Assembly: GCF_029962835.1 (NCBI RefSeq)
Contig: NC_080584.1
Span: forward strand, 84,472,862 to 84,536,861
Length of the DNA stretch: 64,000 nt
Origin: Magnolia sinica
Lineage: Eukaryota; Streptophyta; Magnoliopsida; Magnoliales; Magnoliaceae
Reading direction: 5' to 3'
Position numbers and translations under genes: made by a program. The notes under the pieces were generated by a model, which was given only the letters and a program-made list of their open reading frames with translations, was not told where the DNA came from and made no database searches. Shown in pieces: positions 10,218 through 25,300 of the stretch (position 1 is the stretch's first letter; each line of letters begins with the position of its first letter).

Positions 10218-10659
10218 AGTACTGCCCTGGACTGAGCTCCCTTTGCTCATGATGTGGTAGGATTTCATAGGATGGAAGGACATTGTGAGAGATGAGGCCC
10301 TAGATACAGATTTGGTTTTGTGCTTACTTGGACGAGCTCCGCCTTTAACATGGTGGTGGGATTTGATAGACGCCACGCTGCAAGATGTGGCCCAAAAAAT
10401 GTATGCATGAAAGTTGTTGAATTTAATATATACTTTTCAGTTCATCTTTTCCAGTGGTATGCCATCCAATCAAATTCATTCATTTCATGGTAGGAGTTTA
10501 GTTCAAGAAAGGCAATACTCAATTTATGTCTACTCAACTGATCAACTTTCCAATATGCTGTATGGGCCCACCTTCAATCAATGTCTTCCATTCAAATACG
10601 ACCAGACAAAGGGCGAAGTAAGTTCAGCCCAAGCAGGCTAAAACTCAATATAGACTCTT

Positions 10660-11075
10660 ATTTCGATAGTAACCCCACTGTATGTGTTTTATTCATTACG
10701 TTTATCCATTTTCTCAGCTCATTTTATGGCATGAGTATAAACATTAGTCATCCAAATCTTATGGGGGCCATGTCACATGTAGCAATGGTAATTGAAAGTA
10801 TATCATTAAAAGCTTCTTCCGACCTACTGTAATGCTTATTTATCATCCAACCCATTGATTAGGTCATACAGACCTGGATGAAGAGAAAACACAAATACCA
10901 GCTTGATCCAAAACTTGTGGCCCCCACGAAGATTTTAACGGTGGTCGTTCACTCAACGCTCTTTCCTGTGTTGGGATTCCCCTGTGATTTAGATGTCTCA
11001 TTGAAATGGATAGATAGATGGAGTGGATAAAACCTATACATCATTGTGGGGCCCACATAGTTTTTTCCAGCACAT
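10660..11075. repeat. GGGCCCAC foldback family copy
   Basis: Left half 'gtaaccccactgtatgtgttttattcattacg' and right half 'gatagatggagtggataaaacctatacatcattgtggggcccac' are inverted counterparts. The central phrases 'gaccTggatgaagag' and 'acaaataccagcttgatccaaaac' are the consensus of this family. Confidence 0.7.
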
Positions 11076-12440
11076 ATACATCATGGCGAAAGGGATTATT
11101 ACGGTATTGCTAGTCCACAGAATCGGCGTCCGTGAAAGAGAAAGGCAACAAGCTAAAAGTGCCGCATGTCAACACCACATTAAATCAGTGTCGTGGACGG
11201 TCGATGGAATTGCAATGCGCTTTCTTTAAAAATGAAATGTGTGGATCCCACCCACTATCGATGGACGGCGACAGATAGGCATTATTTCTATGAATGTCAA
11301 TGGACCGACCCAAATCATTTGAAAAATCCGAGCTAGAATTCGCGTGATAAGACCCTTGAAGAGGTCAATCACGGCACACTTACCAAGTTGGCACGAATCT
11401 GATATTCGGGCCATGTAAATTGTAGGACATTCAGTGACCATTCATTTCCACAAATGCCATCCTAATCCCTTCATCAAATAGGCCACATGTCTACATCGAA
11501 ATATAATCAATTTCTAACTTCCACTTCCTTAAAACTAGCATGGCCCCACCTAAAGAGTGTTCCACATCTCAGCCACATGTGCCATGTTGGCACGTATATT
11601 ATTGCTTTTGCAGGAACATCCCTAGTTTTACAGGTAGGGTCGTGATTCAGCGAGGGTTAGATCAGATGGCAATGGGTCAGGCTTCTAGATACTAGCTTGA
11701 CCCATGGGCTGGGCTTGGGCTCCTGCTCAGGATCAAGTCATTTTAGCCCAACCCAATTTCATACGTACATGTGTTAGACCCAACAAATGTGTCATTCCAA
11801 TCCATCCATCTTGTATGTAGACCATTACATATATTTCTCTAATATTTCTGCATGTATGGCCCACCTGGCCCCAACCAAATTTTATGCTGTGGCTTGGGTC
11901 CAATGCTCTAGGCCCATTCCAGACCGGGCCTTGGGTCAACCCCGTCCATGTGCTAGGGCAGATACATATCCAAGATCCAGGCCATTCATAAAGTAGTCGG
12001 CAACATGCACATGATATACACCAAAAATCATTGTACACTCACCAAGTGGGCCACACTTGTTTAATTTGGACCATCGGACTTGTTTTCCTAACCGCCTATT
12101 TTTCTCAGAAAAAATTGACCTGCCCGATCAGCAAAAGCAACAATATCTTTGGTCCATATCATTTTCATTGAGAACCTTACTTGATGAATGGCCTGGATCT
12201 ACCCATAGTCAGAACCACGAGTAGCACCTCGGTCCTCCATTACACTTAGCCCAATGAAGCACATTTATCATTTGAAGCTTCCATATCATGAGGAAAGCTG
12301 CGTGCCATGCTTTAAGATGCATGGACTCTCAAATATACCTTTAAAAATCAAGAGAAATGTGGATGATCAAACTGCTAACAAAAATAATGATAACATGATG
12401 AATGACACACTCTTCTAGTCCCCAAAAGATTGTTCTCATT
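11076..12440. other. Unassigned repeat-rich stretch
   Basis: No gene seen. About 11,640-12,060 is rich in 'ggcccaaccc'-type words and may be a diverged end of one of the hAT-like families, but I could not find matching ends. The overlapping open frames at 11,733-12,038 are antisense shadows with no family signature. Confidence 0.35.
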
Positions 12441-12444
12441 CTAA

Positions 12445-12870
12445 AGACATGTATGAAAACACAAGCAATACATTCAAAAGAAAGAAAGAAGAAATAAATA
12501 AATAAATAAAAAGAATCACTACATCATGTTACATACATGTTTAATTTTGTGTTTGGATACAAATATTGCAATTGATTTGTGAGAAATTGAGAAATTTTAA
12601 TTTTTTTTTTTCTCAATTTTCCGCAACTCGACCCATTTCCCCCAAATCTCGAAATTGAAGTTCTAAATCCATAATTTTTCATGAAAAATATAAAGAATCG
12701 TAAATTTGTATCCATTTGACATTAGTTTAAGGTGGTTTACAACAAAAACATTGATCAAATGGATGGGATATATCGGCACTACCTGTGCATTACGTATCAC
12801 ACAGGTGGAATACAAGATATATCATGGGATATATCGGCTGATATCGTCGATATTTAAAACACTGGTTCAA
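12445..12870 (+). repeat. TATCG-rich dispersed repeat, copy 1
   Basis: Shares with 23,510-23,900 an ordered series of blocks: 'aaaacacaagcaat.cattc', 'aagaatcacta.atca', 'ccaaatctcgaaattgaagtt', 'cataatttttcatg' and finally 'gggatatatcgg...acaagatatatc.tgggatatatcg'. Orientation is the same in both copies. It has no coding capacity and is unclassified. Confidence 0.65.
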
Positions 12871-13489
12871 CTGGGTCACATGGGTCACAAAGGTACCGAT
12901 GAGAAGAAGATTTGCCATAAAAGATACACTGTGATGCTGTAGTTTTTTTTTTCTTTCCATACAAATTATGCTGTCGGTGTCAAAATTGGAAATAGCTACA
13001 TCTGAGTTTTGTGTAGGAGAAGGTATCAGCAGCAGAGCACTCATCAAACATATGCCCAGTTTGGATTCTGATTCAGAGATTGAAGCATTTCCATGTGCTT
13101 CTCTTAGTTCCTCATTCCATATAGAGCTTCATATAAGAACATGAAAACTGCAATCTGAATTTAGAAAATTACAGAAAATGGAGTAAATAATAAGGATCAA
13201 TTTATTTGCATCAAAGATTGAATATATGAGCTGTTTCAGACCCACACATCCATATCTTTCAAGGACGAAACTGGTACATCCCAATTTATACTGGTTTCAA
13301 ACGCCCTTGATTTGTAAGTTTTTTTTAAAAAAAATTAAATTAAATTAAATTAAATTAAATTAAAAGAAAAGAAAGAAGAACATTGTGAAAATTTCATTCT
13401 CCTTCTGGATGAAACATTTCATACCATGGAACAAGTACGAAAAGATTCCAACCCTAGATATTAATGCAAAGGAAATTACAATTTAGTTC
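12871..13489. other. Unassigned stretch with an (ATTAA)n microsatellite
   Basis: No gene is recognised. A pentanucleotide run of ATTAA occurs at about 13,335-13,365. Confidence 0.4.
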
Positions 13490-13835
13490 ATCAGCATTAT
13501 CATTATCTTGTCTCAACTATTTGGGGTCAGGCTTTACTAATCCTAATTCATCAATAAATCCTATCTAAAGGCCTCCACAGATCTTATCACCACCTTAATC
13601 CAAGTCCTTCTAGGTCTTCTCATCACCTCTTTCCAATCCCTTCAACCATCCCAATAAACTCTCCATCATTATATCTTCTGTAGGGACTACTCCTAGGCTA
13701 CTTCAGATGACCTCATTCTTAATTCTAATTATTTCCATCCTAGTATTGCCACAAATCCATCTCGACATCCTCGTCCTTGCAACACTCAAATCTCTGTTGA
13801 AGGGTCAAAGTTGTTTTCTAAACTGCAGACACAAA
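13490..13835 (-). pseudogene. RTE-type LINE 3' remnant
   Basis: The minus strand in broken frames reads pieces resembling the C-terminal tail of plant RTE reverse transcriptases: 'RMSRWICGNTRMEIIRIKNE', then 'SLGVVPTEDIMMESLLGWL', then after shifts 'RPRRTWIKVV', and the usual 3' end decoding as 'PDPK*LRQDND'. Only the tail of the element is left; the fingers and palm are absent. Related sequence may continue to about 14,000 but I cannot assign it. Confidence 0.65.
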
Positions 13836-14307
13836 AACCCATATAACATAGCTGGTTGAAGTCTACCTGGCAAAATTTCCCCTTAATAAGTTTCATTGGT
13901 GCAATGATTGCACAACACTCCAGAAGCACATTTCCACTTCATCCACACAATCACTACTTTTATTGAAAATATCCTCATCAACCTTTCCTCCATATGAAAA
14001 ATACATCAAACATTGCGAAACACACTGCTTGGATGCCATCTTACCCAGACACTTCCAAATGGGATTATACCTGTCTCAGACACTTCAATTTTAAATGTGA
14101 ACATCATGCCCTTTGTTATGCCTGGGTAAAATCTGAGAGCAATGAGAGGAATCACACAAATCCAAAAACTTGATTGCCTTGACTCAGCAATCAAGAAACA
14201 GAGATCATTTTGTTAAGAATCAAAGTGATTAGTCACAACCAAGAAAGATATCCATCACAATTGAGCTTTCCCTCCTCAACTTGAGTGGATTCAACAAATT
14301 TCTGATT

Positions 14308-14515
14308 TTTTTTTTTTTTTTTGAAGACACAGGGTGTCCCCACCTCATTTTTGAAGTGAGACTAATCCCTACGGATACACGCAATCACCTACAACCATGT
14401 GTATCAGGTAAAGCCAAGGAGGGGAATCGAGCCCTCACCTATAGGGAGCAAACCTATGAATGTGTGCAAATGTGACATGGTGTTGGCTGCATAAGCTGCC
14501 AAATTCCCCAGTGAC
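14308..14515 (-). mobile_element. SINE-like retroposon with A tail
   Basis: On the minus strand a roughly 190-base unit ends in 18 consecutive A residues (14,309-14,326 as T). It contains a candidate pol III B box (GGCTCGATTCC, one mismatch to GGTTCGANTCC) preceded about 70 bases upstream by an A-box-like TGGCAGCTTATG. The spacing is longer than usual for a tRNA-derived SINE, so this is tentative. Confidence 0.4.
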
Positions 14516-15174
14516 TAGTGATTTATCTTTTCACTTCCTTCTTCATCCATTGCAATGGTCAATAAAAAAACCATCAATCAACTATAAATCACTCAAAAGA
14601 AATTATTGTACTCATTATATTCCAATATGGTTTATCGATCTATCTGCTGGCTGTTCTCATCAAGGACAGTCATTTTGTAATTATTACAAACAACAAGAAA
14701 CATAGGCTTCATATCACTCCAATGTACTCCAAAGGATAATTTGTTCCTTTCCAACAATATCTTGCTCTAGCATTAAAATATCAAAAATTGACTTTTCTGA
14801 GAATTAACCACCACCACCACCACCACCATCATTGCTTTCTCATAACTATTTGGGTTTCGCCGTGCAAAAATTCATTCACCAACTGCATACCACAACAAGG
14901 ACCCTTACTTTTCCCAGGTTGTACACTACTGGTGCATCAGTACCAGGCTTGTACCCACAAATTACATAATACATTCATTGGACCTAAAAAAAAAAAAAAT
15001 TGCAATTCTGGTGCGATAGAAAGAAAATGCACACATAGGACTTTTGACTAGTAAGAGCTACACTTATTAAGGCTTCATCACTCTTTAAGCCTTTCACTTC
15101 AACCGTAGTGAAAGCGACGGTGACTGCTCAATGAAGGTGTCTTTGATTAATCAATTGTTCCTTTATCTCAATAC

Positions 15175-16260
<1,086 letters not shown>

Positions 16261-16351
16261 CTAAACATCTGACTTCCTTACAGTACAATTGAAATTATCC
16301 AACTCCTGTGAATGTGCACCATAGATTGCTTTGATAGTATCCCTGCAAAAG
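16261..16351 (-). CDS. YkgJ-family gene, exon 4 (C-terminus)
   Basis: Follows acceptor tcttttattgcag, encodes FCRDTIKAIYGAHSQELDNF and the last nine residues, and stops at TAG (16261-16263). Phase 2 at its 5' end completes the Ser codon AG|C begun in exon 3. Confidence 0.88.
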
Positions 16352-19300
16352 CTGCAATAAAAGATAAGAGGTTAACAAAGGCCTGCAAGGAGTAAGAACT
16401 AAGAAAAGAGGTACTATCTGATGCTCAATCAAAAGAATGGTACATTTCTTTTTTTAACCCAACAATGGCACAGGTAAGCCCACTTTGTGGCAGCCTATGC
16501 TGTCAATCTGTGGGCCTAATCATGGGATGGGCCATTACATAATATATTTCCTATCAAATTAGGCTATCCATCCAAGGAAAATGGACAATTACAACCAATG
16601 GTACACATTTAACAGGAAGCGAACAGAGATCAGATCATTTGATGGCTGAGATTTTTGGGGTATCTCCCATCAACCATGAGACTCACCATTTGAAGTATGA
16701 ATGATTTGGGTAACAAAATCTCGGCCCCATATTTCCAGTTTATTGAGCTGGAGGATGCTCAATCAGACATTGTGCATTTTCTCTATGAAGAGGCAATAGA
16801 GTGACATGTGAATGAGGATATAGTATCACGCACCTGCATGCTTCCTTGTTGAATCTCTTCTCGTTAATGCCATACAAGTCTTGAAATATTTCTGGTTCAA
16901 CTCGACAAAAATATGGTCTGTCTGCAATAACAGCTAGAGACAATGTCAACATTGAAGAACTATGCAACCAAGGCACATACAACAAGCAAAGAGTTCTCAC
17001 CAGGGTAAATGGAGCATGTACGTGTGGTTTTCTCATAGTGTATGCACCATCCATCAGGACCTACCAAACTCCTATAAAGCTGCAATTCATGAACATATGG
17101 AGGAAAAAAAATATAAAGACATGGAGGTGAGAAAATAACTTACTATTCTATTCAACATTTTATCAGAGATGCATGATCTGCAGTGTGTGTGTGTGTGTGT
17201 GTGTTGGGGGGGGGGGGGGGTTTGTGGAGCTGAGACGTCATTGTTGTAACTCACCATCTGCCATTGGGCTATGGGCTTGAATGAAGGTGACATGGCTTAA
17301 TTTCAAAGATAGGCTGCTGCTAAATGCCTTAACTATTTGTAATGTTTTCAGTTCATTTAGATTACTACAGAACTAAACAATTTACTACCAGTTCCAATAG
17401 ATTTATCATAGTGATTCAAGGGAGATTTAGCTCACTAATCAGTTCTTTTATTCATTCTTTATTTCTCTCTTTAGAATTGCTTTAAACAACTTATCAATGG
17501 AATGAATGCTCCAGTGGAGAAATTTCTGAAAACCAACATCTTAAATGTTATGATATCCATGGGTACTGTATGAGTACGGATCTTTCACTTGAATTAAACA
17601 CTGAAACATCGAATAAGACACGATGTGGATATACTTCCAAGTGTTTTGGTGTTTAGTTTGAATGATAATAAATCCTTTTTTTTAAAAAAAAAGATAATAA
17701 GCCAAAGAGAGGAACCGTAGGAGCCATGACCTGGTGATCCAAACCATTGATATGATGCATCCCACCATGAAAAGGAGATACCTCAACAATCTTCCAGATT
17801 GGAAGATCCTAATTCCCAACTGTTGGAACAATGGCCTGGAAATAGATGATTAAGGAGATAAGACAGTGGTTGACATTCAGTAGACCAACAATCAAAGTGT
17901 TGGGATTGTCCAATCTAGGAAATCTTCAACACATTTGTTAGAATACAACCCCAACAAGCACGACGTGTCCCATGCATGTATGAGATGGGGCATGCTTGGT
18001 GCAAAACTGCTAGATGTCATTATTTGTTAATGAGGTATGCATGTCTAAGCAAGAGGTGTACCACCACCTCCACTACCACTACATTAGATAGTGCTGAAAG
18101 CAGAGCTCCTATGGAGGTTGCTACATCCACCTGAAGAAACACCAACATGATGGGACACGCACACGCATGCACACGCGCACACACACACAGCATCTTCATT
18201 GCTAATATCCCTCATGGGTACCTTAAGGCCAGTTTGCAGGTGGTGTTTGATCGTTTGAGGATATTGCTGATATTTTTATTCGGAAGCAATCAATCTCAGG
18301 GAAGAGATGAGTTTACCTTCTTGTAGGTATCAGTCTCGCTACAACTTTCGCTAGCTGGGGATACAGAAACAATATCAATATCGTCGATAACCAGAAATGC
18401 GGAGAAACATTGGGAAACATGGGGAAAACAGTGGAATTTTTTAGTGAAACTTCAGGAGATGTTAAAATACATATATTTGCATATTTAGGAATAAAAAATT
18501 TGCAAAAAGAATGCATACAAAATAAGTTTTCATTTAATGGGGGCCTACAAGCATGTGTTGCCATAAGAAATCAATCCAACCATCCCATCCATCCCATCTA
18601 TCTATACAACTATCCATCCCATCTATCCATCTAACCTACCATCCAAAAATCCATTGATATTTTAGAATATTGACAACACACAACATTTTGTTGAGAAATC
18701 GTCGACAATTGGAAAGGAAATGAAAGGTTGCGGTCTTGATATCTCCCATATTGCGATAACGATAATAGCGCAATATTATTGATATTATCGTTGACAAATT
18801 GAATACTGCATACAACCATGAGACCTTAAAAAATTGAAATGCAATATTTTTTAATAAGCAAAATTTTGGCAATATTATCAAAATATTGCCAATACATTGG
18901 TGATACAAGTGACACATGGAATTTATACAGTTGAAAATATTGGAGATACATTGGCAATACAAGCGACACTCAGAATTTATGCAGTAAAAAATATTATACT
19001 TGGAATTTCTGATACTACCAGTGTTATCGGTATCGCTACCCTTTTTATCACTATCGCTGAGCTGGAGATACGGATAATATCGGGGATATCTAGATAATAT
19101 CGGGGATGCTTCGAACAATGCTTTCTTGTAGTCATGGATAGAGGGAGGTTCAGTGGGAGGATAATAAGGTGAGAGAAGCAAGGGCCACCGCAAACAGGAA
19201 TGGTGGTGAGGATGTCTTCTGTTCATTCAAGCATTCCTAGCTATTCTGAAGAGGTTAGATGTGTAAGTTATAGGCAGGAGCGTGATCAGTTCTTCAAAAA

Positions 19301-22300
19301 GGTATTGGCTACAGCTAATAATATGTTATGGACGGGACGGATGGTCATGTGGTCAAGGTGCCTCCATTGCAGACAGAATATCTATAAAGCTGGATTGGAG
19401 TCTGGTATGGGCAGCCTTTCACGGAGGTGTTTCTTATGTGAAGGCTATTATGCAATCAGAAACTCTCTAGAATCTCAGTGGCAAGGATGACCCTCATGAG
19501 TTTCCTTCTGTCCTTCGGTTCAAGGGAGGAGATGCCTGCCTTTGCCATGGATTCAGCCCTTCACCTTGTGATGTCGCCAGCAAAAATTAAGAGATGGAAT
19601 CTGGTAGGTCTTGGAGTTCGTAGCCTGGGGATGTGTTCAGCATGTGGATGAAAAGGGTATGGAATATCATCTCAACTAATAACTTACGGGCGAAATATAT
19701 GCGATCCACATAAAAATCCCAAATTTCAGCAGACTCAAGACTGTAGAAGAAGATGCAGGAGTGCTTAAGTTGCATGCTGAATAGATCCCAGTGGCTGATC
19801 AGTAGAAGCCATGTGGATGTGTGACGTCAGGTCCAGCTTAACAGGCAACAGAGTGTTATGGATATGGCAAAAAAAGATGCTCAATTGATAAGTTCAACAA
19901 TGTACTGCATTAGCACGCCATCCAATCTTCTTAGTCTTGATTAGCGCCTTCCAAATGATGATTATCACTTCATGTCGAAGCTGGAAACTCGGGAAAAATT
20001 CTCTATCAGACCAGCATGGGATTCTTGTTGCGTTCATCACAAGTGGGTCAGCTGGGATGAATGGAATTGGCAGTTTGGCAACTGGTATGCCACACAAGAT
20101 TTCTGTTTTCTGCTGGAAAATATGGCATGATGCAGTGCAAGTAGATGATATGACAGGTAAGCGCAGTATTCAGCTTCCTTCCGAATGGCACTGCTGTGCT
20201 GAGAATCAGAATTTGAAATGTAAAAGTTAGGATCCCTTGTCTGTCGAAGGGAAGGTGGCTGGGGTTCAATGTGGTAGTGTTAAGTGGGCAGTCCATTAAA
20301 CAAAGACTGAAAATGGTTCAAAATGGTTAAGGACTCATCTCAGCTGGCTATTCCTTGGTGCCTTATCCCTAGTGTTATATGCTGGGGAATTTGGTTGGAT
20401 AGGCATTGTAGCAGATTTGAAAGTAAAGCTATGAATGCCAAGAGAATGATTGCAAAAGCAAGAGGATGGCTCATTCAAATATGTCAAGTGATGAAGAGCA
20501 TCAGAGAGTCCTCATTCATGGACTCTTTTAGCACCGAAAGTTACGAGGATTAACATGGCTCAAGAAAAATCAAGTAACTGATTGGTTACTAATTGGACCC
20601 AACCACATGAGGAACACATGAAAGCAATGTATATGGATCCTCGAGAAGTAATTTGGGTCAAGAGGGTGGACAAATTTGTAGGGACACAACTGGATATCTT
20701 TTGTTTACTTTTCACAACTTCTACAAAGAGGTTTTGAATACTATGGTGGAGGTTCATGCAATTTTTAGTGGGTTGTCGTATTGTGCTACCTTGGGACTAA
20801 ACAACATCCAGGTGGAAAGCGACTTGAAAATGATTGTAGATTGCCATCGTTGTAGAAATTTTGCCCATTGGAAAGCATGGTATTGGTTGAAGGAAATTTT
20901 GTCCAAGGTTCTGGACCTCAATGCGCTCCTTTCCCTTAGTTCTGAGAAAGTAACCAAGTTGCATATGTGCTAGCTGAGGTAGATAGCTTTGGCTCTCTGA
21001 ATGTGACTATTTTATCCAGAAGGTATCTCCCAAAGAAGAGAAGGGTGACTAGCTGGCTGGGTACTGTTTTTGTTCTCTCCTTTATTTATTTATTTATTTA
21101 TTTAGGGGGGGGGGGGCGTATCCTTTTTGTGCCATATACATGAATCTTGGTGGTAGCATCCATGTTTCAAGTTGAAGCTCAAGGTAAAGTCACCTAAATG
21201 CAAACCTTAAGGCATTTTACCCACTTTTCATGTTAACGCTCTTGGTTAAGGCACCTAAATGCCTATCCTTAAGGCATTCAGAACACTTTTCAAGCTCATA
21301 CTCTAGTAAAAGACACTTAAATGCCTAGTTTCAAGCCCATTTTCCCACTTTACAAGTTTAAAATATTGGTAAAGGCACCTAAATGCCTGTCCTTGAGTAA
21401 TTTGGCCATTTCTCAAGTTAAAAACTCTTCGCAAAGGCACCTAAATGCCTATCCTTGAGCCATTTAGCAAACTTGTCATGTTAAAACTTGATGTGTGGCG
21501 TCTCCTAAAAGCCCTTCCTTAAGGCATCTCTCCCATTTTCATATTAAAAACCTATGTAAAGGCACTTAAATGCCTACTTTTGATGTTAAAATCTAGGTAA
21601 AGGCACCCAAAAGACTATCCATTAGGGATTTATCCCACATTCATTGTGTGTCATGGCCATGTATTTTGCCTCAACACTCGAACAACCCGCAACATATTGC
21701 TTCTTACTTTTACGAGTAACCAAGTCGCTGTCAACCAAAATTACTGTAGCCAGAGGTAGACAAACAGTTGGGAAGAGAGCCAACCCATTTTGTGTCAGTA
21801 TAGGCCTCAATATGAATGCTGTCATGTTTGGAATAAAGAAGACCTCAACCAGGTGAGCCTTTTGGGAACTTTAAGATAAAATAAACTGCATCAAGGTAGC
21901 AGGAGCGAGGAACGTGTATAAACTGGCTTACCATGCTAACCCCCCCCCCCCCCCCCCCTTGATATCATATTCCTTGCCAAGCTGTGATTTCAATGACTAA
22001 ATGACATCAACGTCATCCCCCTGACAATAATATCATCAAGATTATCCCAAATTAATTGCGATGATGACGACCACGACGATGATATACAATGGCAATGGAA
22101 AGACCAATGACACGCTTGAAAAAGAGAGTATGATCAACAGTGCGTGTATCTAAACTTTCACAAGGCATGGCTAAAACGTTCAAACCATGATCTAGGAGAT
22201 TGTTTTTTGAAGTTTATATATGTACTCTTTCCCGATAGATAAAAGAAAGACAGAGGAGGAGCCATATGTTTCTTCTAGAAGATCTCCATGGAGAAAGACA

Positions 22301-25300
22301 TTTTTTACATCGAGCTGATGAAGATGCCAATAGAACTTACCAGCCAAGGAAAGTAGGATTTGCACAGAATTCAACTTGGCAACTGGAGTTCATGAAAATG
22401 AAGGCCATGGGTTTAGTAAAGCCTTTTGCCACGGGCCCATGACCAGACCTTTGCAGTGATCCACCCCTCCATTGGGCTTATGCTTGATGGTGAAGACCCA
22501 TTTACACCCTCCTAATTTCTTACCTGGAGCTGGAGGTAACTGATTAGATCCCATGTCTGATTTTTTTAGGGCACTCGTATCCTTTCCACTCTGAATGACA
22601 GAGAGCCTGTCTAACACTAGAAGGGATAGAAACATAGGAAGGTTGGAAAGAAATGCTTGTTATAAAGGTGAAAGAGAACCGTACGAAACAAATTTGGTAA
22701 TTGGATGAGCATTGCATGATCCCTTCCCTTTGCATCAAGCAATAGGAAGATCGGGGGAGCAAAATTGAGAGACATACCTGGTTATGGGACATTAGATTGA
22801 GGGATATAATAATGTCAAGGAGGCTAATCATTCTTCTTCAGATGAGCATATGTCTTCAAGATCGCAGGCTGTTGTAAAGAAGTTGAGCCAAAGGAGAAGT
22901 TGAGAACCAATAGCAGAAGAAGGTGAGTCCGGCAATGGTAATGAAAGACAATGAGACGAAGCTAAAACAATGAGACAAAGCTAACTCCCCCTTAGTTGGA
23001 TAAACAAGAGACTTGCAGCAGACGAATAAAACAGTGTCTTCAAAGAACACTACACCCATAGCTACAAATCATCTACTAGGAATACCAGGAAAGTAATATT
23101 TGTATCCATAGGAAGAGATCAAAATAGATTTAATTTCCACCCTTGAGTTGCTCCCTCAAATCAAGATTTTGCTTCAAACAACCCAAGAGTTGTTCAAATC
23201 AGTGTTCGAAATATCGGTATCGTGTTACGTATCGCACCCTTGGGATACAAATACGAATCGATTATTGCATAGGATATATCGGTTGTTAGAAATATGGGGA
23301 AACATTAGGAAATTGGTAGAAGTTTTGAATGAAACTTCAGTGATTGTAATAATAATAAATAAAAACATCAATACACACTTACAAATCAAAACGTTATAAA
23401 AAAATAAGTGCACATAATAGGTTTTCTTTGTATGGGGTCCTAATCTATGCGTTGTCTAACTGAATTGATGCAAGTATATTCAAAGTGTATACATATAATT
23501 TATAAATGTAAGAAGACACGTAAAAACACAAGCAATGCATTCAAAAGCAAAAGAAGAATCACTAGATCAGATTACATCATGTTTGATTTTATATTTGGAC
23601 ACAACGATTGCAACTGATTTGCAACAAATTCGGAAATTTTGATTTTTTTTTTTTCAATTTTCCATGACTAGGCCCATCTCCTCCAAATCTCGAAATTGAA
23701 GTTCCCAATCCATGATTTTTCATGTTTTGTAACAATTTGACACTGATTTCACATGACTTACAGAAAAAATAAAAAAGGATTGAAAATCGAAAATGCTAAC
23801 CGGATTGAACATGTGGGATATATCCCACTACTTGTGCGTTTTGTGTCGCACAAGTGGGATACAAGATATATCGTGGGATATATCGTATCGTTGATATTTC
23901 AATTTTGTGGTTTTTTAATTCTCACCAATTTCGTGAGTATTCACACACGTGGTATTGATATCGATGATAACATTGATATTATCATCATTATCGTGCATTT
24001 GCAGTGAAGAAATGTGGCTAGTATCTGATGATATTTTATGTAGATATTATTGATACTATCAATAATATCAATCGGTACATGGGATTTTTGTATACACCAT
24101 GTATCTGTGTCAAAAACCTGCAATATAATAATATCAACTAATATTATCGATAATATCAACAATATCAGGAACACTACCTAAATGCCTATCCTTTAAATCA
24201 TTAGGCCATTCATGCCAAACTCTAGGTAAACACAACCTAAATTCCTTTTTGTAAGGCATTCAGCGCACGTTTTGAGTTCAAACTCCAGGTAAAGGCACAT
24301 AAATGCCTATCCTCGAGTCGTTCAACCCACTTCCATCTCAGAACTCTATATAAAGGCACCTAAATGCCTATCCTTAAGACATATCCCATTTTTCATGTTA
24401 AAACTCTAGACAAAGGCACCTAAATGCCTCTCCTTACAGCATTTGGACCACTATTGATGTTAAAACTCGTAAGGTAAATGCACCTAAATGCTTGTCCTTA
24501 AGGGATTTATTCCACTTTCCACGTTAAAACTGTAGGTAAACACACCTAAATGCCTACCTTTAAAGAACTTCTGCACTTTTCAATATAAACCTATATGCAC
24601 ATCCTTAATACCCACTTAAGGCATTTAGCTCGCTTTTCGAGATTAAACTCAAGGTAAAGGTACCTAAATGCCTATTCCTAAAGCATTCACCCACTATTCA
24701 GGTGCCCAAACGCCTATCGTCAAGGCATTTCACCAACCTTTTAAGTTAAAAGTCAAAGTAAAGGCAGCTAAATGACCATCCACATGGTATTTAACACATA
24801 TTTCAAGTTAAAACTAAAGGTCAATCCTCATAAAACGACATCTCTAAAGGCATTTAGCAAATGCTTCAAGTTAAAACTCAAGGCAAAGGTACATAAACTC
24901 CAGGATAGGTATTTTGTCCACTTTTCAAGTGATTAGTAAGGGCAGCCTATCCTTGAAGCGTTTCTTCGGTTCTCTAGTTAAAAAATCTAGGTACAGGCAC
25001 CTAAATGCCTACCCTTGAGGCATTTTCCCAATTTCTAAATTAAAAATTTAGGTGAAGGCACCTAAATGCCTATCAATGAGGCATTTTCCCACTTTGCAAG
25101 TTAAAATTAAGGGTAAGGGCACCAAAATGAACATTCTTGAGGCATTTTGCTTGCTTTTCAAGTTTATAAATAATAATAATAATAATAATAAACCCACTAA
25201 GTAAGAGCAATAAAATACCCATCTTGAAGGCATTTTACACTCTTTTAAGTTAAAAATATGGATAGACGCACTACATTCCAATCGTTGAGACATTTTGCCA

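Noticed and set aside
14788..15051. Open frame with a poly-His tract
   Set aside because: The histidines come from a (CAC)n microsatellite; no other protein features.
16740..17054. A single 104-codon minus-strand open frame as a gene
   Set aside because: It reads through two introns. Only the exon 2 and exon 3 parts fit the YkgJ family, and splice sites with matching phases explain them better.
18636..19226. A 196-codon minus-strand open frame
   Set aside because: Low-complexity Tyr/Ser/Ile/His sequence derived from tatc/gata repeats; it overlaps a dispersed non-coding repeat.
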